A stretch of DNA of 64,000 nucleotides from Pelodictyon luteolum (GTDB taxonomy: Bacteria > Bacteroidota > Chlorobiia > Chlorobiales > Chlorobiaceae): the NCBI GenBank assembly GCA_020721225.1, contig DYNE01000007.1:1-64000 (forward strand), given 5' to 3'. The notes beneath the pieces were generated by a model, which worked only from the letters and a program-made list of their open reading frames with translations, had not been told where the DNA came from and ran no database searches. Positions 55,349 to 64,000 of this stretch are shown piece by piece; within the stretch, counting starts at the first letter, position 1, and every line of letters begins with the position of its first letter. The translations under genes were made by a program, and so were the position numbers.

Positions 55349-56338
55349 ATGGATTACAAGAAAGCCGGAGTCGATATCAGTGCGGGCGAAGAGTTTGTCC
55401 GAATGATCAAGCCTCAGGTTCGTCAGACCTTTACCCCGAATGTTATAACCGATATCGGTGCTTTCGGCGGTTTTTTTCAGCCTGATTTTTCAGGATACAA
55501 CAAGCCGGTGCTTGTCAGCAGTATCGACGGCGTCGGTACCAAGCTGAAGATCGCTATCGAACTCGGTATCTACGATACCGTCGGCTCATGCCTCGTCAAC
55601 CACTGCGTAAACGATATTGCTGTCTGTGGAGCAAAACCGCTTTTTTTCCTCGACTATTATGCCTGCGGCAAGCTGACTCCCGCAATTGCGGCCGGGGTCG
55701 TTACCGGTATGGTGAATGCCTGTCGCGAGAACGGATGTGCGCTTATCGGCGGCGAAACGGCTGAAATGCCCGGTGTATATGACGAAGCGGATTTTGATCT
55801 GGCCGGTTCCATTGTCGGGGTTGTCGATCACGAAAAAATTGTCAACGGCTCTTCGATCGAAGCCGAAGATCTGCTCATAGGTCTGCCTTCGACAGGTCTG
55901 CATACAAACGGGTACTCACTCGCCAGAAAAGTGCTCGAAGGCCGGATGCAGGATCGTTTCGAGGGTCTTGAGGGGACGGCAGGCGAAGAGCTGCTCAAGG
56001 TGCACCGCAGTTATCTTTCGGTTATCGGGCCGCTCTCCGGCTCTCCCGATGTCAGAGGTCTGTCGCATATCACCGGTGGCGGCCTTACCGGCAATACCAT
56101 GCGCATCATTCCCAAAGGCCTTACGCTTTCCGTTGACTGGAACTCATGGCCTGAACCGGCGATTTTCGATATTATTCGCAAAGAAGGAGATGTTCCTGAA
56201 GAGGATATGCGCCGTACCTTCAATCTTGGTATCGGCCTGGTTATGGTGATCCGTCAGGAAGGCGCTGCGCGTATGATGGAGTATTTGAAATCCATTGGAG
56301 AAATTGCTTACATTATAGGTTCGGTTACCACAACCTGA
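55349..56338 (+). CDS. purM: Phosphoribosylformylglycinamidine cyclo-ligase
   Basis: PurM forms the imidazole ring of AIR from FGAM using ATP, in purine synthesis. The 329-residue protein has '[15 protein letters not shown]', '[19 protein letters not shown]', '[20 protein letters not shown]', '[14 protein letters not shown]', and the C-terminal '[19 protein letters not shown]'. All are typical of the family. It follows lysC by 43 bp and precedes plsY by 42 bp, so it may be part of a longer transcript. Confidence 0.96.
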   Translation: MDYKKAGVDISAGEEFVRMIKPQVRQTFTPNVITDIGAFGGFFQPDFSGYNKPVLVSSIDGVGTKLKIAIELGIYDTVGSCLVNHCVNDIAVCGAKPLFFLDYYACGKLTPAIAAGVVTGMVNACRENGCALIGGETAEMPGVYDEADFDLAGSIVGVVDHEKIVNGSSIEAEDLLIGLPSTGLHTNGYSLARKVLEGRMQDRFEGLEGTAGEELLKVHRSYLSVIGPLSGSPDVRGLSHITGGGLTGNTMRIIPKGLTLSVDWNSWPEPAIFDIIRKEGDVPEEDMRRTFNLGIGLVMVIRQEGAARMMEYLKSIGEIAYIIGSVTTT

Positions 56339-56380
56339 TTTTTAATAGGGTTTCCCGTACTAACGCAATCATCTACCTTT

Positions 56381-57088
56381 ATGTTGACGTTACTTGCCAT
56401 TTTAGCAGTAAGCTATCTTATCGGGTCAATTCCCACCGGCATCATGGCGGGAAAACTGCTCAAGGGTATCGATATCCGCAAATTCGGCAGCGGTAATGCC
56501 GGAGGCACCAACGCCTTCAGGGTGCTCGGATGGAAAACAGGTCTAACGGTAACTCTTATCGATATAATCAAAGGGGTTGTTGCTGCAGTCTCGGTCGTCG
56601 CTTTTTTCCGTCACCACCCGATAGACGTTTTTCCCGATATTAATGAGGTGGCACTGCGTCTGCTGGCAGGCATGAGCGCCGTGGTCGGCCATGTTTTTAC
56701 GGTTTTTGCCGGATTCAAGGGAGGCAAGGGAGTCAGTACCGCGGCAGGAATGCTTATCGGCATCGCTCCGGTCAGTATGCTCATGGTCATCGGTATCTTT
56801 CTTCTGACAATCTATCTGTCGCGATATGTTTCGGTTGCCTCGATGCTTGCCGCGGTGGCTTTTCCGCTGATCATAGCTATCCGCAAATATATTTTTGAAC
56901 TCGGCAGCGGTCTCGATTACTATATCAAGCTGTTCGGAGAGCCGCTCTCTTTTCATGACAGTCTCGATTATCATCTGATGATTTTCGGGCTGATCGTCGC
57001 CCTCGGCATTCTTTACACCCATCGGGCCAACATAAGACGGCTGCTTTCAGGCACCGAGAACCGGGTAACTTTCGGAAAACATTCGTGA
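56381..57088 (+). CDS. plsY: Acyl-phosphate glycerol-3-phosphate acyltransferase
   Basis: PlsY starts membrane phospholipid synthesis by acylating glycerol-3-phosphate from acyl-phosphate. The 235-residue protein has about five membrane helices. Its three motifs are '[20 protein letters not shown]' with '[19 protein letters not shown]', '[19 protein letters not shown]', and the loop near '[17 protein letters not shown]'. Its stop overlaps the GTG start of gpsA, so the enzyme that makes the substrate is encoded next to the one that uses it. Confidence 0.95.
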   Translation: MLTLLAILAVSYLIGSIPTGIMAGKLLKGIDIRKFGSGNAGGTNAFRVLGWKTGLTVTLIDIIKGVVAAVSVVAFFRHHPIDVFPDINEVALRLLAGMSAVVGHVFTVFAGFKGGKGVSTAAGMLIGIAPVSMLMVIGIFLLTIYLSRYVSVASMLAAVAFPLIIAIRKYIFELGSGLDYYIKLFGEPLSFHDSLDYHLMIFGLIVALGILYTHRANIRRLLSGTENRVTFGKHS

Positions 57089-58107
57089 GCAACCGCTCCG
57101 CCCCTATGCACATTGCCGTTCTTGGTGCCGGAAGCTGGGGAACAACTCTTGCCGTACTTCTTGCCAGAAAAGGATATGCGGTGAATCTCTGGGCTCATCG
57201 TCCGGAATTTGCCGATCAGCTTGCCGCTGAACGGGAGAATCGCCGTTATCTGAACGGGGTGCATTTTCCCGATACCCTCCGGGTTTTCACTTCGCTTCAT
57301 GAAGCGGTTTCTCCAGCCGATATGGTAGTAACCGCGGTACCATCCCAGGCTTTGCGAGAAACCGTCGAACAGATCCGTGACCTTTCCATGCAGGGGCGTG
57401 TTATTGTCAATGTCGCCAAAGGGATTGAAATGAATACCGGCAAGCGCATGTCGGAAGTGCTTCTTGAAACCCTTCCGGGAGTTCAGATTTCCGGCGTGGC
57501 GGCGCTCTATGGCCCGAGCCATGCCGAAGAGGTCTCAAAAGAGCAGCCTACCACGGTTGTTGCCTCTTCTCCCTCGGTTGAAACCGCAAATCGGGTTCAG
57601 GAGGTTTTTCATACCAGCATGTTTCGGGTCTATACCAATACCGATATCATCGGTGTCGAGATTGCCGGTTCCGTGAAAAACATCATTGCCATAGCGGCAG
57701 GTATTTCCGACGGCATCGGTTATGGCGACAATGCGAAGGCGGCCATCATCACCAGAGGACTTGCCGAGATGTCGCGCCTTGCCGTCAGTCTCGGAGGGGA
57801 TCCGGTAACGGTATCAGGTCTTGCCGGCATAGGCGATCTGGTCGTTACCTGTTTGAGCCGGCACAGCAGGAACCGTTATGTCGGTGAAGAGATAGGCAGG
57901 GGACGTTCGCTCGACGATGTGGTAACCCATATGAACATGGTTGCAGAAGGGGTATTCACGTCGAAAGCCGTTTATGATCTCAGCAGGGCGAAGGGTGTGG
58001 AAATGCCCATAACCCAAGCGGTCTATGAGATGCTCTTTGAAGGCAAGCCCGTTCAACAGGCCATTCTCGATCTCATGACCCGCGAACCCAAGAAGGAAGT
58101 GTACTGA
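57085..58107 (+). CDS. gpsA: Glycerol-3-phosphate dehydrogenase [NAD(P)+]
   Basis: GpsA reduces dihydroxyacetone phosphate to glycerol-3-phosphate for phospholipids. The nucleotide-binding motif is '[21 protein letters not shown]'. Other conserved stretches are '[12 protein letters not shown]', '[18 protein letters not shown]', '[21 protein letters not shown]', '[12 protein letters not shown]' and '[10 protein letters not shown]'. The GTG at 57085 overlaps the plsY stop and is used. An ATG at 57106 has no clear ribosome-binding site. The length is 340 residues. It ends 13 bp from the convergent sixA-like gene. Confidence 0.95.
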   Translation: MSNRSAPMHIAVLGAGSWGTTLAVLLARKGYAVNLWAHRPEFADQLAAERENRRYLNGVHFPDTLRVFTSLHEAVSPADMVVTAVPSQALRETVEQIRDLSMQGRVIVNVAKGIEMNTGKRMSEVLLETLPGVQISGVAALYGPSHAEEVSKEQPTTVVASSPSVETANRVQEVFHTSMFRVYTNTDIIGVEIAGSVKNIIAIAAGISDGIGYGDNAKAAIITRGLAEMSRLAVSLGGDPVTVSGLAGIGDLVVTCLSRHSRNRYVGEEIGRGRSLDDVVTHMNMVAEGVFTSKAVYDLSRAKGVEMPITQAVYEMLFEGKPVQQAILDLMTREPKKEVY

Positions 58108-58120
58108 GCCGCTCAATCCG

Positions 58121-58615
58121 TTATTCGTGTTTTTTCGGGTATTCGTACCACGCCAGCTTTCCTGAGCGCTCGCCGGCATTTTTCCACGAGCAGTTGCCCA
58201 TATCGATCCGGACTACCCCGCAGGTGACCATGTTGTCGAGATGTTCGCCGGTCATGAAGTTCGAAAAATCGGTCATGACCGGATTATGACCGAAGAGCGC
58301 GGCGGAAGTGCAGTCATCGGGAAGAGCTCTGACAATCTGCAGCAGGGCACTGCTGCCCCCTGTGTAGATTTCCATATTCTGCATAATCTTTTCCTCCGGG
58401 TATCCGAGAATTCCTGCAAAGATTCCGGCCGTTGTTATCGCCCGGTTTGCCGGACTTGATACTATTATGTCAGGGGTTACATTTTTTTCTTTCAGCAACT
58501 CCGCCATAAGCGGAGCCGATTTCAGACCTCGCTCATTGAGAGGCCGGTCGAAATCGCTCTGCAGCGCGTTCTCCCAGCTCGATTTTGCATGGCGGACCAG
58601 ATAGAGTGTTTTCAT
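58121..58615 (-). CDS. sixA: SixA-like histidine phosphatase
   Basis: SixA-type enzymes are small histidine phosphatases. In E. coli, SixA dephosphorylates a phosphohistidine protein. The 164-residue protein has the catalytic 'LYLVRHAKSSWENA' (RHG-like loop with Ala), 'VSSPANRAITTAGIF' and the second His in 'ALFGHNPVMTDF'. It is the last gene of a three-gene minus-strand operon. Its ATG overlaps the nagZ-like stop by 1 bp. The partner phosphoprotein here is unknown. Confidence 0.9.
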   Translation of the reverse strand: MKTLYLVRHAKSSWENALQSDFDRPLNERGLKSAPLMAELLKEKNVTPDIIVSSPANRAITTAGIFAGILGYPEEKIMQNMEIYTGGSSALLQIVRALPDDCTSAALFGHNPVMTDFSNFMTGEHLDNMVTCGVVRIDMGNCSWKNAGERSGKLAWYEYPKKHE

Positions 58616-59736
58616 TATTTGCAGTGGTAGAGGTAGCGTTCCTTGAGAGCCATGATTCTCCGGTAGGAGCGGTCAATACGGGTTCGGCTAACTGTACCGT
58701 TTTGTACAAGCTCATGGAGGGTTGCTGTGGCTTTTTCAGCAATTGCGGGATCGAATGTGGTGTTGTTGCCGAAGATCAGGATATCGACTCCTGCATCGAG
58801 AGCAAGTCTGATGGCATCTTTAAGTCCGTACTGGTCGGCAATGGCTTTCATCTGCATATCGTCGCTCAGGATAACTCCGTCGAAGCGGAGTCTGCTGCGC
58901 AGACGGTCTTTCAGCACCTTCTGCGAAAGTGTGGCCGGATAGCGGTTGTCAAGCTGCCGGTTGAACACATGAGCCGTCATGACGGCATCGTCGTAGCCTT
59001 CCGCGATCAACGAACGGTAAGGTTCTATCTCCTTTTCCGTCCAGCTTGCGGTAACGTCGGTGAAGCCTTTGTGGGAGTCCGTCGTTGAACTCCCGTGACC
59101 CGGAAAGTGTTTAAAGACCGGGATGATTCCCTCTTCACGAAAAACTCTCGCCGTCAGTCCGGCGTGACGCGTGACGGCCGCAGGATCAGCGGAAAAGCTG
59201 CGTCCAGGTTTGCCGATGACCGGATTGTCAGGATTGGTGTTCAGGTCGAGTACCGGCGCAAGGTTCATGTTCACGTGCATTTTTTTCAGCGTTACGGCGG
59301 TCTGTAACGCTGCTGCGGTTGTGCTGTCCGGGTTATCGAGCATGCCGAGGTGTGCAGCTGAAACCGAGGGGGGAAATCCTTTTGAGGTTTTCAGACGGTT
59401 CACCTTTCCGCCTTCCTGGTCAAGCGCGATGAACAGCGGGATTTCCGCAAGATCCATCAGTTCAAGCGTGAGTTTCGACAACTGCTCCGGGCCGGCGATG
59501 TTCCGTACCGGTGATTTCAATGGCACATCATAATCGAAAAGCACCACGCCGCCGATATGGCGCTTGCGGATATCGGCGGTTATTCCGGGCGCTTTCGCTG
59601 TCAGCCCCCGGAACCCGATCATGAGCATCTGGCCGATTTTTATGGAAAGACTGTCAACTGGAGCAGCTGCCTGTGCCGGAAGCGGAGAGAGCTGCATGAA
59701 GATGAAGAGAGCTGCAAAAAGTGTTTTTTGTATCAT
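58615..59736 (-). CDS. nagZ: Family 3 glycoside hydrolase, NagZ-like beta-N-acetylhexosaminidase
   Basis: NagZ-type enzymes remove N-acetylglucosamine from cell-wall fragments. The protein starts with a signal peptide ('[15 protein letters not shown]'), so it is exported, unlike cytoplasmic NagZ. The family 3 motifs are '[20 protein letters not shown]', '[20 protein letters not shown]' (KH(F)PGHG with the acid/base Asp-His) and '[12 protein letters not shown]' with the nucleophile Asp. The length of 373 residues is that of a one-domain enzyme. Its start overlaps the end of the half-clpB gene by 4 bp. Confidence 0.92.
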   Translation of the reverse strand: MIQKTLFAALFIFMQLSPLPAQAAAPVDSLSIKIGQMLMIGFRGLTAKAPGITADIRKRHIGGVVLFDYDVPLKSPVRNIAGPEQLSKLTLELMDLAEIPLFIALDQEGGKVNRLKTSKGFPPSVSAAHLGMLDNPDSTTAAALQTAVTLKKMHVNMNLAPVLDLNTNPDNPVIGKPGRSFSADPAAVTRHAGLTARVFREEGIIPVFKHFPGHGSSTTDSHKGFTDVTASWTEKEIEPYRSLIAEGYDDAVMTAHVFNRQLDNRYPATLSQKVLKDRLRSRLRFDGVILSDDMQMKAIADQYGLKDAIRLALDAGVDILIFGNNTTFDPAIAEKATATLHELVQNGTVSRTRIDRSYRRIMALKERYLYHCK

Positions 59737-61061
59737 GCCGCTCCAGTGAACTTTACAACGGTCAGTTCTCCATCCGACAGGTCGATCCTTACCTGGTCGT
59801 TTTCCTGAACTGAACCGGAAAGAATCAGTTCAGATATTCTGTTGGTGATTTTTCTCTGCATTACCCTTTTCAGCGGCCTGGCTCCGAATGCAGGGTCAAA
59901 GCCCGCATTGGCAAGCCAGTCAAGCGCCGCCGGAGTGATTTCCAATGCGATATGCTGTCGCATGGCGGTCGCCCTGATACGGCTGAACTGAACTTCCACG
60001 ATCTGGCGGAGATCCTCTCTCGATAGCGGAGTAAAGAGAATGATTTCATCTATTCTGTTCAGGAATTCAGGTCGTACCCGCTGTTTGAGCATCAGGAAAA
60101 GTTTTTCCTGCAGGCCTGAAAGAACGGAGTCCCGGTTCATGCCATCCATCTTTTCCATCTCCGACTGGATAAGCTGGGCTCCGATGTTGCTTGTCATGAT
60201 GATGATGGTGTTCTTGAAGTTCACCGTATGTCCCTTGCTGTCGGTCAGCCGCCCGTCGTCAAGAATCTGCAGCAGGATGTTGAAAACGTCCGGATGGGCT
60301 TTCTCGATCTCGTCGAGCAGTACGACCGAGAAGGGCTTCCGCCTGACGGCCTCAGTAAGCTGTCCACCCTCTTCGTATCCTACGTATCCCGGAGGCGCGC
60401 CGACCAGACGGCTTACATTGTGCGATTCCATATATTCGCTCATGTCGATGCGGATCAGCGCATCCTCGTCGTCAAAAAGGTAATCCGCCAGTGTGCGGGC
60501 AAGTTCGGTTTTGCCTACTCCTGTCGGTCCGAGAAAGATGAACGATCCGATCGGGCGTTTTTCGTCACCCATGCCGGCCCTCGAACGTTTGACGGCTTCG
60601 CTGACCGCGCTGACCGCTTCGTCCTGACCGATAACCCGTTTATGCAGTTCATCCTCGATACCGAGCAGCTTCAGCCGTTCGGACTGCAACATTTTGCTGA
60701 CCGGGATGCCAGTCCAGCGGGAGACAATGTCGGCGATGTCTTCGGCATCGATTTCCTCTTTCATGATAAGGTCTCCCGATGCCTTTTTCTCCTCTATTTT
60801 CTGTCGGTTCTCGTCGATCTGTTTTTCGATGCGTGCGATGCTGCCATATCGGATTTCAGCTACCTTTCCGTAGTTCCCCTGGCGCTCGAATTCCTCGGAC
60901 TGAACCCGAAGCTGCTCGAGTTCAGATTTCAGATCTCTGGATGCCTTGATCAGTTCTTTTTCACTATCCCACTGAGCCTTGATTGTTGTCTGTTCCTCTA
61001 CGAGATTGGCCAGTTGTTTTTCGATTTCCTGTAACCTTTGTCTGGTGTCTATTGTGCTCAT
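59733..61061 (-). CDS. clpB: ClpB-like chaperone lacking the N-terminal half
   Basis: ClpB is a hexameric disaggregase of about 860 residues with an N domain, two AAA+ modules and a coiled-coil M domain. This gene encodes only 442 residues. It has part of the M-domain coiled coil (1-95), then the second AAA+ module with Walker A 'GPTGVGKT' at 178-185, Walker B '[13 protein letters not shown]', '[13 protein letters not shown]' and the C-terminal small domain. It has its own ATG, and nothing of the first module is seen upstream in the window. A separate gene elsewhere may supply that part, or this half works alone. It leads the nagZ-sixA operon. Confidence 0.88.
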   Translation of the reverse strand: MSTIDTRQRLQEIEKQLANLVEEQTTIKAQWDSEKELIKASRDLKSELEQLRVQSEEFERQGNYGKVAEIRYGSIARIEKQIDENRQKIEEKKASGDLIMKEEIDAEDIADIVSRWTGIPVSKMLQSERLKLLGIEDELHKRVIGQDEAVSAVSEAVKRSRAGMGDEKRPIGSFIFLGPTGVGKTELARTLADYLFDDEDALIRIDMSEYMESHNVSRLVGAPPGYVGYEEGGQLTEAVRRKPFSVVLLDEIEKAHPDVFNILLQILDDGRLTDSKGHTVNFKNTIIIMTSNIGAQLIQSEMEKMDGMNRDSVLSGLQEKLFLMLKQRVRPEFLNRIDEIILFTPLSREDLRQIVEVQFSRIRATAMRQHIALEITPAALDWLANAGFDPAFGARPLKRVMQRKITNRISELILSGSVQENDQVRIDLSDGELTVVKFTGAA

Positions 61062-61213
61062 AGGTTAACTTGTGTTGGATTACGGGATGTTTATTGTGAT
61101 AATAACGGTACCTGTAATAATAAATAATGTTGTAAATTTAATGTCATAGCAAAAAACAGTAAGCAGGTCTATTACCTCAAAAGGTAACTCATAAAAAAAT
61201 AACCGGTAACAGC

Positions 61214-62044
61214 GTGCAAAAGTTCTCCATCGGCGATATTGAAATACCATTTGACGGATCTCTTTTTTTTATAGCCGGGCCCTGTATCATCGAAAGCCGG
61301 GCGATGGCGATTGCTGTTGCCGAAGAGCTGCAGCGTATCGGAAAAGAGGAGGGGGTAACCTTTATTTTCAAGGGTTCGTACCGAAAGGCAAACCGATCCT
61401 CGGCCTCGTCGTTTACCGGCATCGGCGACAGGGAAGCTCTCGAGATTCTTGCTTTCATTCGCGAGCGGTTCGGAATGCCTGTATTGACCGATGTGCATGA
61501 AACCACAGAAGTTGAAGTCGCAGCGCCCTATGTGGATGTACTGCAGATCCCGGCGTTTCTTTCAAGACAGACGGAACTGCTTGTTGCTGCAGGACGGAGC
61601 GGTCGTGTTGTCAATATCAAGAAGGGTCAGTTCATGGCGCCGGAAGATATGGCGCTTGCAGCCGCCAAGGTTTCCGCTACCGGCAATTCACGGATTATGC
61701 TTACGGAGCGGGGATCAAGTTTCGGATATCACAATCTTGTGGTTGATTTCAGGGGCATTCCACAAATGGCGGAAACCGGCTATCCGGTAATTTATGATGC
61801 GACCCACAGCCTGCAGCTTCCCGGCGCCGGAAACGGCGTTTCAGGCGGGGAGCGTCAGTATCTGCTTCCTCTTGCGCGTGCCGCTGTCGCTGCCGGAGTG
61901 AACGGTTTGTTTTTCGAGGTGCACCCCGATCCTGCGTCGGCGCTCTCCGATGCCGCAACCCAGATTGCTCTCCGCGATTTTGCCGGAGTTATCAAAGAGC
62001 TGCGTCAGCTTTCCGTCTGCATGCAGTCTATTCATTCACATTAA
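61214..62044 (+). CDS. kdsA: 3-deoxy-8-phosphooctulonate synthase
   Basis: KdsA condenses arabinose 5-phosphate and phosphoenolpyruvate to Kdo 8-phosphate for lipopolysaccharide. The 276-residue protein has '[18 protein letters not shown]', '[18 protein letters not shown]', '[19 protein letters not shown]', '[18 protein letters not shown]', '[11 protein letters not shown]' and '[13 protein letters not shown]'. It starts at GTG. The metal-ligand Cys of class II enzymes would be in the first 'GPCIIES' stretch, which is present. The KdsC-like gene follows 15 bp downstream. Confidence 0.96.
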   Translation: MQKFSIGDIEIPFDGSLFFIAGPCIIESRAMAIAVAEELQRIGKEEGVTFIFKGSYRKANRSSASSFTGIGDREALEILAFIRERFGMPVLTDVHETTEVEVAAPYVDVLQIPAFLSRQTELLVAAGRSGRVVNIKKGQFMAPEDMALAAAKVSATGNSRIMLTERGSSFGYHNLVVDFRGIPQMAETGYPVIYDATHSLQLPGAGNGVSGGERQYLLPLARAAVAAGVNGLFFEVHPDPASALSDAATQIALRDFAGVIKELRQLSVCMQSIHSH

Positions 62045-62059
62045 ACAGGGAAAAGCGAC

Positions 62060-62629
62060 TTGTCAGGTTTTCAGTACTTCGGGATGGAACCCTCTCTTGC
62101 GGATCCGTCCTCAAAAATTCAGCAGGCCCTTCAGGGTGTCAGGGCTCTTGTGTTTCCGGTTGACGGCGTGCTCAACGGTCCCCGCATGACCTTCGACTGT
62201 AACGGCGGCGAGATTATCTCAATCTCAAATCGGGATGCATCGGCATTGAAAGAGGCGCTCCGTCAGGGACTCCATATAGCGGTTATATCCGATCGTGAAG
62301 CCGGGTGTTTTCGACCTGTGCTTGAGTCGCTTGGTATTACGGCGCTCTATCTGGGCGGCTCCTCTTTGCTTGAGGCCTATGAAGCATTTCGTCAGGAGTA
62401 TTCGCTTGACGATGATGTTTGTGCCTATATCGGAGACGATATAGCAGATGTGCCGGTTCTCGAGAAAGCGGGATTTCCCGTTACCCCGATTGACGGAGCG
62501 GACTATCTGAGGAACCGTGTCGGTTACATCTCGGCCTATGAAGGAGGAAAAGGGTGTATCAGGGAGATCGTCGAGATGGTGCTCCAGCAGCAGGGGAAAT
62601 GGTTTTTTACCGAAAACCGGGAGCCGTAG
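62060..62629 (+). CDS. KdsC-like HAD protein lacking catalytic aspartate
   Basis: KdsC removes the phosphate from Kdo 8-phosphate with a nucleophilic Asp in 'DxDGVL'. The 189-residue protein matches KdsC along its length: 'FPVDGVLNGPRMTF', 'HIAVISDRE', 'LGITALYLGGSS', 'YIGDDIADVPVLEKAGF' and 'YEGGKGCIREIVEMVL'. However, the first Asp is Pro33 and the conserved Lys of motif III is Leu103. The acidic 'GDD' motif remains. It is therefore probably not a phosphatase. It follows kdsA by 15 bp, so it may have a structural or regulatory role, with another phosphatase doing the chemistry. TTG 62060 is the start used. Confidence 0.85.
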   Translation: MSGFQYFGMEPSLADPSSKIQQALQGVRALVFPVDGVLNGPRMTFDCNGGEIISISNRDASALKEALRQGLHIAVISDREAGCFRPVLESLGITALYLGGSSLLEAYEAFRQEYSLDDDVCAYIGDDIADVPVLEKAGFPVTPIDGADYLRNRVGYISAYEGGKGCIREIVEMVLQQQGKWFFTENREP

Positions 62630-62657
62630 CCGGAGTTTTTGCAGCTTTCCCCGGTTT

Positions 62658-64000
62658 TCACCTCCTGCGGAGGCATTCGGCAGAACCCGCTTTCGGAACC
62701 GCGATCCCATTCAGCAGGATGGCGGTTTCCTCGAGGGTGAGAATCCCTACGATGTTCGTGCCGTGGTTCGGCTCGATATGGACATCCCCGAGATACTCTT
62801 CTCCGGTCAGCATCGCCTGTTCAAGCGCTTCTATCTTTCCGAAGAGGCTGTAAGCCGCGGACTGCGGCGTGGAGCAGGAGACCGGAGGGTTGTCGCGACC
62901 GTGTACGAAGTAGCCGACCGGCAGCATGGTGCTTTCAGGATAGCCATGCCAGTGGGTCATCGACGCACCATTTCGTTCAAGCTTTTCCGTAAACAGTGAG
63001 CCAGGCCTCAGGGTTTTCAGAATGCCGGCAATAATGGCGTTTCCAAGCGCATGCGCAAGGATGGTTAGGGTATCGAATGAGGGTCTGATTATCGTGCCTT
63101 CGGGCAGTCCTGCCGGGGTTTTCAGATATGCGATGCCCTGTTCAAACCCTATTTCAACCAGATCGGTTTCACTGTCCAGACGGTGTTTTTTGCATCCCGA
63201 CCGAGTGGTCAGTATCCGTACATCCGGAACCGGCACGAGCATATTTTTTCCGCCGATTTTCACCGGTATCGTCCGTTCTTCAACTTCCGTATATCCATTA
63301 TCGCAGGGAACTGCCGGTTTCACAGCAACCGGAAGCTGCCTGGCGAAAAATCCGTAACTCATGCCGCTGCGCTGGTCGAGATAGCGGGCTACGATTTTCC
63401 GATAGAAATCATTGCGGTATTCGAGTCCGTCCGTCGAAGTGTGGGTCAACAGATAGCTGCTTGATGCCCATATCCGGCTGCAACCAAGAAAATCTTCGGC
63501 GGCAATTCTGAACTCAGAGTTGCCGACCTGAAGTGCGGCGTGCCGAAAATCGAGGTCTTCCGGTCTCGGAGGGACTACCTGGGCGGTAAGTTTAGGCACC
63601 AGCGTGCTCCGGACGTCTTCAGTTGCCGGTAACGGAGTGTTGAAGGTGACGACGCCGCCATTCATAGTGCAGATCGTCCAGGAGTGTTCCGTGACGTACA
63701 CAAGGATGTGCACCATATCTCTTGCCAGTCTTCCGACGATTGCGTCGAGGCGCTCCTGAGGGAGCGCTTCCGGGGTGAGCGGAGGGGGTTCATCGTAGAT
63801 GCCGACGATGATGTTGTTGTAAAGCGTAGAAACCCGGTTGATGGCAAGTTCCTTATCGGTAAACATGCCGGGAGCGAGTATTACCGTTCCCGGACTGAAT
63901 CTTCCATTGCAGAGCGTGCTCTCGCTGAAAGGCTCAGCGGTAATGCCGAGAGAGCGCATGGCTTCCGCGAGTGTCGAGCAGAAACGCTCCAGGCGCCCTG
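62658..64000 (-). CDS. Unrecognised large protein, 5' end beyond the window
   Basis: The reading frame ends at 62658, contains an ATG at 63959, and stays open to the window edge ('RLERFCSTLAEAMRSLG' reading in). The gene is therefore cut by the edge and its true start is outside. About 447 residues are visible. The sequence has no signal peptide, membrane segment or catalytic motif that I know. It contains polar and hydrophobic alternation, 'VYVTEHSWTICTMNGGVVTF', 'NPPVSCSTPQSAAYSL' and 'MTHWHGYPESTML'. It converges on the KdsC-like gene 28 bp away. No function is assigned. Confidence 0.65.
   Translation of the reverse strand, partial: GRLERFCSTLAEAMRSLGITAEPFSESTLCNGRFSPGTVILAPGMFTDKELAINRVSTLYNNIIVGIYDEPPPLTPEALPQERLDAIVGRLARDMVHILVYVTEHSWTICTMNGGVVTFNTPLPATEDVRSTLVPKLTAQVVPPRPEDLDFRHAALQVGNSEFRIAAEDFLGCSRIWASSSYLLTHTSTDGLEYRNDFYRKIVARYLDQRSGMSYGFFARQLPVAVKPAVPCDNGYTEVEERTIPVKIGGKNMLVPVPDVRILTTRSGCKKHRLDSETDLVEIGFEQGIAYLKTPAGLPEGTIIRPSFDTLTILAHALGNAIIAGILKTLRPGSLFTEKLERNGASMTHWHGYPESTMLPVGYFVHGRDNPPVSCSTPQSAAYSLFGKIEALEQAMLTGEEYLGDVHIEPNHGTNIVGILTLEETAILLNGIAVPKAGSAECLRRR

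Noticed and set aside
1-64000. CRISPR array, tRNA or rRNA genes
   Set aside because: No regularly spaced direct repeats and no rRNA-like or cloverleaf-like sequence were noticed on reading both strands; no computed search was possible.

Overview
This 64 kb window looks like chromosomal DNA of a green sulfur bacterium of the Chlorobium/Pelodictyon type. This is inferred from gene content and order, not proven. The pointers are a three-subunit succinate dehydrogenase/fumarate reductase with a single cytochrome b, an aconitase, a biotin operon led by birA that uses bioG, a Kdo pathway, and many lipoproteins of Bacteroidetes/Chlorobi flavour. No rRNA, tRNA or CRISPR array was seen.

Region 1 (1-11.2 kb) is an accessory and defence region full of decaying genes. 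It starts with hsdS, cut off in its second target domain, and an intact hsdM. A palindromic repeat of about 135 bp follows. Next come an HrgA-like HARE-HTH protein and two plus-strand genes with PD-(D/E)XK nuclease motifs, the second split by a +1 frameshift. An intact PIN toxin/Phd antitoxin pair sits beside remnants of an AlbA_2-type regulator, hsdR, hicA, a HAD phosphatase, a DUF4019-like lipoprotein, a zeta toxin (its probable antitoxin still intact) and a REP-type transposase. A shikimate-kinase-like P-loop protein and a small helical protein close the region.

Region 2 (11.9-16.3 kb) is the most interesting part. A DUF4442-type hotdog domain fused to a leucine-carboxyl-methyltransferase-like domain lies 13 bp upstream of a hybrid histidine kinase. 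The kinase's membrane sensor closely resembles Vibrio CqsS, the receptor for the autoinducer CAI-1. No cqsA is beside it, so this could be a different signal-producing or signal-modifying module.

Region 3 (16.3-41.5 kb) is core metabolism and envelope: a DUF89 protein, a membrane protein, a GNAT, RlpA, a hydrolase, a PagL-like protein, alkaline phosphatase, a dihydroorotate-dehydrogenase-like protein, a cyclase, the sdh/frd operon with its terminator, a CorC-type protein, a HIT protein, aconitase, feoAB, topA and a peptidoglycan amidase.

Region 4 (41.5-51.3 kb) is birA-bioB-bioF-bioG-bioC-bioD-bioA behind a clear BirA-type operator, followed by an acyl-CoA ligase and a THUMP-like methyltransferase.

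Region 5 (51.2-64 kb) holds ppx, prmA, an NlpC/P60 lipoprotein, lysC, purM, plsY-gpsA, a sixA-nagZ-half-clpB operon on the minus strand, kdsA, a KdsC-like protein that has lost its catalytic aspartate, and an unrecognised gene that runs off the right edge.
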